From NCBI GenBank assembly GCA_036564135.1, contig DATCLC010000121.1:17906-81905 (forward strand): a stretch of DNA of 64,000 bases, written 5' to 3'. Shown piece by piece: positions 58,199 to 64,000 of this stretch (position 1 is its first letter; each line of letters begins with the position of its first letter). The notes under the pieces were generated by a model. The model was not told where the DNA came from and made no database searches. It was given only the letters and a program-made list of their open reading frames with translations. The position numbers and the translations under genes are program-made. This DNA is from RSA11 sp036564135. Its GTDB lineage: Bacteria; Actinomycetota; Thermoleophilia; Solirubrobacterales; 70-9.

Positions 58199-59200
58199 TC
58201 AGCCACGCGCCTGGCCGAAGCCCATCCGCTCGCGCACGTCGGCGACCACTTCGGAGGCGATCGCGCGCGCCTTCTCCGCCCCCACAGCGAGGACCCGCTC
58301 GAGCCCGGCCTCGTCGGGGCGCAGCTCCGCGTAGCGCTCGCGCACCGGCCCGAGGTACTCGATCACGCCCTCGGCGACGGCCTTCTTGAAGTCGCCGTAG
58401 CCCGCGCCCTCGAACTCGCGCTCGATCTCCTCCGGCTCCACCCCGCGCACGACGGCGAGGATCTCGATCAGGTTCGAGATGCCCTCCTTGCCGGGCCCGC
58501 GGCGCACCTCCCTGCCCGAGTCGGTGACCGCCGAGCGGAACTTCTTGGCGATCGCGTCGGGCTCGTCGAGCACGTACACGGTGCCCAGCTCGGTGCCACC
58601 GGTCGTGGACATCTTCGACGTCGGGTCCTGCAGGTCCATGATCCGCGCGCCCACGGGCGGGATGCGATGCTCGGGAACGACCAGGGTCTCCCCGAAGCGC
58701 TCGTTGAAGCGGCGGGCGATCTCGCGCATGAGCTCGACGTGCTGGCGCTGGTCGTCGCCCACGGGCACCTCGTGCGCGCGGTAGGCGAGCACGTCGGCCG
58801 CCATCAGCACCGGGTAGAAGAAGAGCGCCGCCGACACCAGCTCCCTCTGCTTCGCCGACTTCTCCTTGAACTGGTGCATGCGGTTGAGGTCGCCGTGCGC
58901 GGTGACCGCCGATAGCAGCCAGGTGAGCTCGGTGTGCTCGCGCACGTCGGACTGACGGAAGAAAATGCAGCGCTCGGGATCGACGCCGGCCGCCAGCAGG
59001 ATCGCGGCGGTGTCGTAGAGGCGCTCGCGCAGCTCAACGGGGTCGTAGGCAACGGAGATCGCGTGCAGGTCGACGATGCAGTAGATCGCCTCCCCCCTGT
59101 CCTGGCCTTCGACGTACTGCCGGATCGCCCCGATGTAGTTGCCGAGGTGCTTGCGACCGGTCGGCTGGATGCCGCTGAAGATTCGGAGCCTCTCGTTCAC
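58199..59200 (-). CDS. trpS: Tryptophanyl-tRNA synthetase
   Basis: TrpRS charges tRNA-Trp. The 333-residue protein has FSGIQPTGRKHLGNYIGAIR (HIGH-type motif HLGN), the VPVGDDQRQHVELMREIARR core and the KMSTT form of KMSKS, near DLQDPTSKMSTTGGTELGTV. The GTG start at 59200 follows from the conserved opening. It lies next to the aromatic cluster, between the FetAB-like genes and scpA. No T-box is expected or seen. Confidence 0.95.
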   Translation of the reverse strand: MNERLRIFSGIQPTGRKHLGNYIGAIRQYVEGQDRGEAIYCIVDLHAISVAYDPVELRERLYDTAAILLAAGVDPERCIFFRQSDVREHTELTWLLSAVTAHGDLNRMHQFKEKSAKQRELVSAALFFYPVLMAADVLAYRAHEVPVGDDQRQHVELMREIARRFNERFGETLVVPEHRIPPVGARIMDLQDPTSKMSTTGGTELGTVYVLDEPDAIAKKFRSAVTDSGREVRRGPGKEGISNLIEILAVVRGVEPEEIEREFEGAGYGDFKKAVAEGVIEYLGPVRERYAELRPDEAGLERVLAVGAEKARAIASEVVADVRERMGFGQARG

Positions 59201-59238
59201 GGGCCGCAAATCTATTGGGCGCCGCCGCACGAGCGCGC

Positions 59239-60015
59239 TCACGGCGCGGGCACGTCGCGGAGCTGATCCGCGGGCGTGAAGAACCGCCGGTACGCGAGAC
59301 TCGTGGCGACTACCGCCGAGATCGCGACGCTCCCCAGCAGCACCCACAACAGGATGAGCTGCAGGCGCACCGCCTCGGTCGGCTCCGCGCCGGCGACGAG
59401 CATCCCCACCATCGTCCCCGGGAAGAAGATCAGTCCGGTCGTCTTGGTCGAGTCGACCAGCGTGATCATCCCCGAGCGCAGGCTCGCACGCACCACCGGC
59501 GCGGCGGCCTCGCGTGCGCTCGCGCCCAGCGCGAGGGTGGCCTCGATCTGCTGGGCCTTGTCGCGGATGTCATCGCCGAGACGGTTGAGCGCGACTGCCG
59601 CCGCGGTCATCGCATTGCCGATCACCATCCCGCCCACCGGTACGAGGTAGCGGGGCTCGGGCTCGAAGATGCCGAGCGCCACCACCAGGCCAAGGGTCGC
59701 GGCGCCAGCGAGCGCGAGCGCGACGAGTAGCGGGCCGAGCGCATCCGGCACCTTGCGGGCGCGCGCCCGGGCTGTGAACGCCCCGAAGACGACCATCACC
59801 GCGATCAGCGCGAGCACCAGCGCCAGGCTGTCCTCGTCGAAGATCGCCTGGATCACGTAGCCGATCGCGGTCAGCTGGACGAACGAGCGCAGCACGGCCA
59901 CGCCGATGTCGCCCTCGAGCCCCGCGCCGCGCCAGCGCGAGATGGCGACCGCGACCGCGACGAGGGCCAGGCTCGCGGCGACCTCGCCGAGCGTGATGTC
60001 GATCGCGCCGCTCAT
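59239..60015 (-). CDS. UPF0014/FetB-family ABC transporter permease
   Basis: A 258-residue membrane protein with about seven hydrophobic segments, including LRSFVQLTAIGYVIQAIFDE, GGMVIGNAMTAAAVALNRL and STKTTGLIFFPGTMVGMLVA, which are typical of FetB (YbbM). The E. coli homologue exports iron or protects from peroxide. Substrate here is not known. The ATG overlaps the ATPase stop by four bases (ATGA), so both are made together. Confidence 0.88.
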   Translation of the reverse strand: MSGAIDITLGEVAASLALVAVAVAISRWRGAGLEGDIGVAVLRSFVQLTAIGYVIQAIFDEDSLALVLALIAVMVVFGAFTARARARKVPDALGPLLVALALAGAATLGLVVALGIFEPEPRYLVPVGGMVIGNAMTAAAVALNRLGDDIRDKAQQIEATLALGASAREAAAPVVRASLRSGMITLVDSTKTTGLIFFPGTMVGMLVAGAEPTEAVRLQLILLWVLLGSVAISAVVATSLAYRRFFTPADQLRDVPAP

Positions 60016-60671
60016 CCCGAGAACGCCTCCGCGGCGGGACCGCAGGCGACGACCCGCCCGGCGTCGACGCGCACGACCCACTCAGCGAGCCGCCGCGCCT
60101 GCGCCTCGTCGTGCGTGACTACGACGCGCGCGATCCCGAGCCGCCCGCAAAGCTCGTGAAGGGTCCTCTCCACCGCATTGCGCGCATCCGGATCGAGCGC
60201 CGAGGTGGGCTCGTCGAGCAAGAGCACCCGCGGACGCTGCGCGAGCGCCCGCGCCAGCATCGCCCGCTGGCGCTCGCCGACCGAAAGCCGATCGGAGTCG
60301 CGGTCGGCGTAGCTTGGATCCAGCCCGGCGAGCGTCAACACCCGCTCGACGTCGGCCTCGTGCCCGGCGAGCGACGCCGCGTAGCGGACGTTGTCTGCGA
60401 CCGTGCCCGCGAGCAGTGCCGGGAGCTGGGGGACGAGCGCTACCTCGCGGCGCAGCGCGCGCGGGTCGAGCTCGCGGACGTCACGCCCTCGGTAGAGCAC
60501 GACGCCGCGGTCGGGATCGGCGAGCCGGTTGAGGAGCCGCAGGATCGTCGACTTGCCCGACCCAGACGGACCGACGATGCACGTCGCCCCGTCGGGCAGC
60601 CGCGCGCTCACGCCGTCAAGCACGCGCTTGCCGGCTCGGTCGAGGTGGACGTCCCGTAGCTCGAAGAGCAC
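60012..60671 (-). CDS. ABC transporter ATP-binding protein (FetA-like)
   Basis: A 219-residue ATPase with Walker A GPSGSGKST, signature LSVGERQRAMLARALAQRPR, Walker B LLLDEPTSALD and the switch VTHDEAQ. It pairs with the UPF0014 permease, matching FetA. The start is a GTG; TGATAAT lies about 9 bases upstream on the minus strand and may be a -10, giving a leaderless message. A longer frame upstream shows no ABC character. Confidence 0.87.
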   Translation of the reverse strand: MLFELRDVHLDRAGKRVLDGVSARLPDGATCIVGPSGSGKSTILRLLNRLADPDRGVVLYRGRDVRELDPRALRREVALVPQLPALLAGTVADNVRYAASLAGHEADVERVLTLAGLDPSYADRDSDRLSVGERQRAMLARALAQRPRVLLLDEPTSALDPDARNAVERTLHELCGRLGIARVVVTHDEAQARRLAEWVVRVDAGRVVACGPAAEAFSG

Positions 60672-61034
60672 GGCGGCGATTATCAGTGATCGGTTGTGGG
60701 CGATAGCCCCACGGCCATCGCGATCAGCCCGGACGGTGGGACGGCGTGAACAACAGCGCCTACGCCGATGCAAGCGACGGCGCCACCGTAAGCGTGCTCG
60801 ATCCCAAGGAAGGCACATCGCGGGCCGAGATCCCGATCCGCAAACCCTCAAGACAGGCGGCAAGGCGCGCGCCCGGGTCCGCACGATCGCCGCTGAACCC
60901 GAGTGGCGCGCGCTTCCAGCCCTCGGCACCAGCCGAGCGTGCGGTTTCCGTTGCTATCCGCAACGTTTTCGCACGGTCGGCGAGAGGGTTGCGCGCGCGT
61001 CGCCATGCGGCGCGAGCGCCCCATAATCGCGGGG
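60672..61034. other. 363-bp divergent intergenic region
   Basis: This lies between the FetA-like gene (minus) and the DNA ligase (plus). A short plus-strand frame from a GTG at 60746 encodes AYADASDGATVSVLDPKEGT, then SRAEIPI, which resembles one YVTN/beta-propeller repeat, but the similarity stops after about 33 residues and the frame then runs out of phase into the ligase gene. I treat it as a possible decayed fragment. No tRNA or conserved RNA was recognised. A short inverted repeat around 60945-60970 (GGTTTCCGTTGCTATCCGCA region) is weak. Confidence 0.4.
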
Positions 61035-62069
61035 ATGGAGCGCCCGCCCTCCCCCCGCCTGATCGAGCCGATGCTCGCCAAGCCCGCCGACCTCCCCCCT
61101 TCGGGGCCCGGCTGGGCGTTCGAGCTCAAGTGGGACGGGGTGCGCGCGATCGCGTCACTCGACCGCGGCGAGCTGCGGATCGTGAGCCGCAGCGGCGCGG
61201 ACGCTACCCGGCGCTACCCCGAGCTCGCCGAGCTCGCTGGCGCGCTCGCGGGCCGCTCGGCCGTCTTCGACGGCGAGATCGTCGCGCTGGACGACGAGGG
61301 CCGCCCCAGCTTCCAGGCCCTGCAGCCGCGCATGGGGCTCACCAAGCCGGAGGTGATCCGCAGGCGCATGGCCGAAGTGCCGGTCACCTACGTGATCTTC
61401 GACCTGCTCTGGCTCGACGGCGAGTCCCTGCTCGAGGTGCCGTACGAACGCAGGCGCGAGCTGCTGAGCGGGCTTGAGCTCGAGGGCGACGCCTACCGCG
61501 TCCCCGGCCACCACGTCGGCAGCGGCGCCGACTTTCTGGCCGCGGTCCAGGCGCAGGGCCTCGAGGGAATCGTCTGCAAGCGCCTCGGGAGCCGCTACGT
61601 GCCCGGCCGGCGCAGCGACGACTGGCTCAAGGTGCGCGCCCGGCTGCGCCAAGAGCTCGTGATCGGCGGGTGGATGCCGGGCGAGGGCGTCCGCCGCTCC
61701 AGCGTGGGCTCGCTGCTCGTGGGCTACTGGGACGCGACCCCGCGCGACGCCGAGCGCCTCGGCCAGCCGCAGCGCCTCGTGTACGCGGGCGGCGTCGGCA
61801 CGGGGTTCACAGACGCGATACTCGCGCGCCTGCGCCAGCGGCTCGAGCCGCTGGCGCGCCCCGACCCCCCGTTCGAGCTGGGCGAGGATCCGCGCCTGAA
61901 GTACAAGGCGCGCGCCCGCGAGCGCGGCGGACTGCGCTGGGTCGAGCCGGTGCTGGTCTGCGAGGTCGAGTTCACCGAGTGGACCCGCGAGGGCACCCTG
62001 CGCCAGCCGGCGTTCAAGGGACTGCGCGACGACAAGGACCCCCGCGAGGTCGTGCGCGAGCACGCCTGA
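61035..62069 (+). CDS. ATP-dependent DNA ligase (LigC / LigD ligase-domain type)
   Basis: The 344-residue ligase joins nicks, probably in non-homologous end joining. Motif I is ELKWDGVRAI with the adenylated Lys32; motif III DGEIVALDDEGRPSFQAL, motif IV EGIVCKRLGSRYVPGRRSDDW and motif V LKVRARLRQELVIGGWMPGE follow, and an OB fold closes the protein. Polymerase and nuclease domains, which are fused in LigD of many bacteria, are absent here; the polymerase domain is a separate gene after ku. The ATG at 61035 gives the usual N-terminus. Confidence 0.92.
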   Translation: MERPPSPRLIEPMLAKPADLPPSGPGWAFELKWDGVRAIASLDRGELRIVSRSGADATRRYPELAELAGALAGRSAVFDGEIVALDDEGRPSFQALQPRMGLTKPEVIRRRMAEVPVTYVIFDLLWLDGESLLEVPYERRRELLSGLELEGDAYRVPGHHVGSGADFLAAVQAQGLEGIVCKRLGSRYVPGRRSDDWLKVRARLRQELVIGGWMPGEGVRRSSVGSLLVGYWDATPRDAERLGQPQRLVYAGGVGTGFTDAILARLRQRLEPLARPDPPFELGEDPRLKYKARARERGGLRWVEPVLVCEVEFTEWTREGTLRQPAFKGLRDDKDPREVVREHA

Positions 62070-62198
62070 CCCACCGCCGGCCGCCGCGCAAGATCCCGTG
62101 CCGGGTACCTGTCGGTGAAGGGTTACGGCGCTACCGTGGGGTACTAGTCAGCGCAGGCGGCGATGAGTTTTCGCCGCTCCCTCCGTCGAAAGAGACAC

Positions 62199-63134
62199 AT
62201 GCCCCGCGCGATCTGGACAGGCTCAATCTCATTCGGGCTCCTCAACGTCCCGGTGAAGCTCTACAGCGCCGTCTCCCGGCGCAACATCTCCTTCCGCGAG
62301 CTGCGCCGCTCCGACGGCTCGCGCATCCGCCACAAGCGCGTGGCCGAGTCCGACGGCGAGGAGGTCGCGTACGACGACATCGTCAAGGGGTATGAGATCG
62401 CTCCCGAGCAGTACGTCGTGATCACCAAGGAGGAGCTCGAGGAGCTCGACCCCAAGAAGACGCGGGCGATCGAGATCCAGGACTTCGTCGATCTCGAGGA
62501 GATCGATCCCATCTACTTCGACCACCCCTACTACCTCGGCCCCGACAAGGGCGCGGAGAAGGCCTACGCGCTGCTCGTCAAGGCCATGGAGGACGAGGGC
62601 AAGGTCGCGATCGCGCGCTTCGTGCTCCGCAACAAGGAGAACCTGGCCGCGATCCGCGCGTCCGGCGGCGTCCTGCTGATGGCGACGATGCGCTTCGCCG
62701 ACGAGGTGGTATCGCCCGACGAGATCGTCGAGCAGGTCACCGAGGGCGCGGAGAAGCCGCGCAAGCAGGAGGTCGAGATGGCGCGCCAGCTGATCAGCTC
62801 GCTGAGCTCCGAGTTCGACCCAACCGCCTACAAGGACGAGTACCGCGAGGAGCTCCTCGCCCTGATCGAGCGCAAGGCCAAGGGTGAGACCGTCGAGGCG
62901 CCCGAGGCCGAGGCGCCCAAGCCGACGCGCGCGCCGGACCTCATGGCGGCGCTCGAGGAGAGCCTCGCCGCCGTGCGCTCCGAACCCCTCGGCGCGGGCA
63001 GCGAGAAGTCCCAGTCGCCCAAGAAGGGCCGCGCGCGGTCCGCCAGCAAGAAGAAGTCGACCGCTTCCTCCAACGGGAGCAAGAGCTCGGGTAGCAAACG
63101 ATCGCGGGCGAAGAGCGGCGCGAAGTCGAAGTAG
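62199..63134 (+). CDS. ku: Ku homodimer protein, NHEJ
   Basis: Ku binds double-strand ends and recruits the ligase. The core starts PRAIWTGSISFGLLNVPVKL, then YSAVSRRNISFRELRRSDGS and PKKTRAIEIQDFVDLEEIDP; it ends near EFDPTAYKDEYREELLALIE. After about residue 225 the protein has an acidic/Pro-rich linker and a Lys/Ser/Arg-rich tail of about 55 residues, common in actinobacterial Ku and implicated in DNA sliding. The total is 311 residues. AAAGAGACAC precedes the ATG. The stop overlaps the next reading frame. Confidence 0.94.
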   Translation: MPRAIWTGSISFGLLNVPVKLYSAVSRRNISFRELRRSDGSRIRHKRVAESDGEEVAYDDIVKGYEIAPEQYVVITKEELEELDPKKTRAIEIQDFVDLEEIDPIYFDHPYYLGPDKGAEKAYALLVKAMEDEGKVAIARFVLRNKENLAAIRASGGVLLMATMRFADEVVSPDEIVEQVTEGAEKPRKQEVEMARQLISSLSSEFDPTAYKDEYREELLALIERKAKGETVEAPEAEAPKPTRAPDLMAALEESLAAVRSEPLGAGSEKSQSPKKGRARSASKKKSTASSNGSKSSGSKRSRAKSGAKSK

Positions 63135-64000
63135 AGGGCCGCACCCTCTCCCTTTCGAACCTCGACAAGGTGCTGTGGCCTGCGTCGGGGACGACCAAGG
63201 GTGAGGCGATCTCCTACTACGCGCAGGTCGCCGACACGATCCTCCCCCACCTCGCCGGCCGGCCGCTCACCGTCGTGCGCTTCCCGGACGGGGTCGACGG
63301 CGAGCGCTTCTACGAGAAACGCAAGCCGCGCGGCGCCCCCGACTGGGTGCGCTCCGAGCCCGTCGGCATGGACCGCGCCGGCGTCATCGACTTCGTCGTC
63401 TGCGACGACAAGCCCACGCTGATCTGGCTCGCCCAGCTCGCCGCGCTCGAGCTCCACCCCTCACTCTCGAAGGTCGACGACATGGAGCGCCCGACGGCGC
63501 TCGTCTTCGACCTCGACCCCGGCGAGCCCGCGGGCACCCGCGAGTGCTGCGTGGTCGCCCTGCGCGTCCGCGAGCTCTTCGACTCGATCGGCATGGAGTC
63601 GTTCCCCAAGAACTCGGGCTCGAAGGGCATCCAGGTCTACGTCCCGCTGAACACCGACGTCACCTACGAGCAGACCAAGCCCTTCGCGCACGCCGTCGCG
63701 CAGGCGCTCGAGCGGGCCGAGCCCGACCTCGTGGTCTCGCGCATGACGAAGAAGCTGCGCGTCGGCAAGGTGCTCGTCGACTGGAGCCAGAACACGCGCT
63801 CGAAGACCACCGTAGCCGCCTACTCGTTGCGCGCCCGCGAGCGCCCGACGATCTCGACCCCGCTGCTGTGGGAGGAGGTCGAGGCCTGCGCGAACGACGA
63901 GCTCGAGCTGCGCTTCGAGGCCGCCGACGTGCTCGCCCGCATCGCCGAGCACGGCGATCTGTTCGCGCCGGTGCTCGAGCTCGAGCAGGAGCTGCCCGCG
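63095..64000 (+). CDS. ligD: LigD-type NHEJ polymerase/primase domain, start unresolved, cut by window end
   Basis: The frame has the LigD polymerase domain: LSLSNLDKVLWPASGTTKGE, LPHLAGRPLTVVRFPDGVDG, the catalytic Asp pair in ALVFDLDPGEPAG, SFPKNSGSKGIQVYVPLNTD and VDWSQNTRSKTTVAAYSLRA. It fills gaps at broken ends. The frame opens after an in-frame TAG at 63092-63094 within the ku tail, and I find no ATG, GTG or TTG before the conserved opening; the first, GTG at 63170, lies inside it. So translation may start at an unusual codon, or ribosomes may shift frame from ku, or the sequence may have a one-base error. The C-terminus is outside the window. Confidence 0.82.

Overview
The window is a GC-rich, gene-dense actinobacterial chromosome segment. 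Several signs point to Thermoleophilia/Solirubrobacterales: frequent GTG and TTG starts; a SepIVA-like gene next to coaD, yceD and rpmF; small secreted proteins sharing an N-terminal GTVIATxALxFAVSG-type segment; and the conserved actinobacterial order rpsP-khpA-trmD-rplS-lepB-rnhB. This placement is inferred from gene content, not from a database search. No tRNA, rRNA, CRISPR array, prophage or insertion sequence was recognised. Most genes are housekeeping genes on the minus strand.

Layout. 1-5 kb: start of ilvD, thiD, dprA-comM, and an inverted plus-strand pair (yraN, a secreted protein). 5-10 kb: rnhB-lepB-rplS-trmD-khpA-rpsP-ffh, with no rimM and with a long acidic tail on L19. 10-15.5 kb: a lineage-specific island with one large LuxR/LAL regulator, two paralogous small cytosolic proteins, three small secreted proteins, two near-identical dyad sites and tandem palindromes. 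15.5-24.8 kb: ftsY-smc-rnc-acpP-plsX-rpmF-tetR-yceD, then sepIVA-coaD-rsmD. 24.8-29.9 kb: recG, a FakA-like DAK2 protein, a phosphoesterase, an OsmC remnant and rpmB. 29.9-33.5 kb: the riboflavin operon ribD-ribE-ribBA-ribH. 33.5-36.7 kb: a flippase and a cation/proton antiporter. 36.8-43 kb: rpe, a zinc-ribbon protein, rsmB, fmt, def, priA. 43-49.3 kb: a PH-domain protein, metK, a DUF3352 protein, der, cmk, a cupin. 49.3-56.6 kb: aromatic amino acid genes (aroA, tyrA, DAHP synthase, an aminotransferase, aroH) and rluB. 56.7-60.7 kb: scpB-scpA, trpS and a FetAB-like ABC transporter. 61-64 kb: an NHEJ cluster (ATP-dependent ligase, Ku, LigD-type polymerase, cut by the window end).

Four observations stand out. 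(1) A 29-codon peptide gene with the aromatic run WFTYWRF lies upstream of DAHP synthase, behind a good promoter and before a region of inverted repeats. It looks like an attenuator sensing all three aromatic amino acids. (2) The smc product has intact ATPase heads but is only 796 residues long and has no recognisable hinge, although ScpA and ScpB are present. (3) The adjacent RNase III lacks two of its four metal-binding acidic residues. (4) Two copies of a TGAGTGGCG-type dyad flank the LuxR/LAL regulator. A paired intergenic palindrome family is also present at two distant loci.
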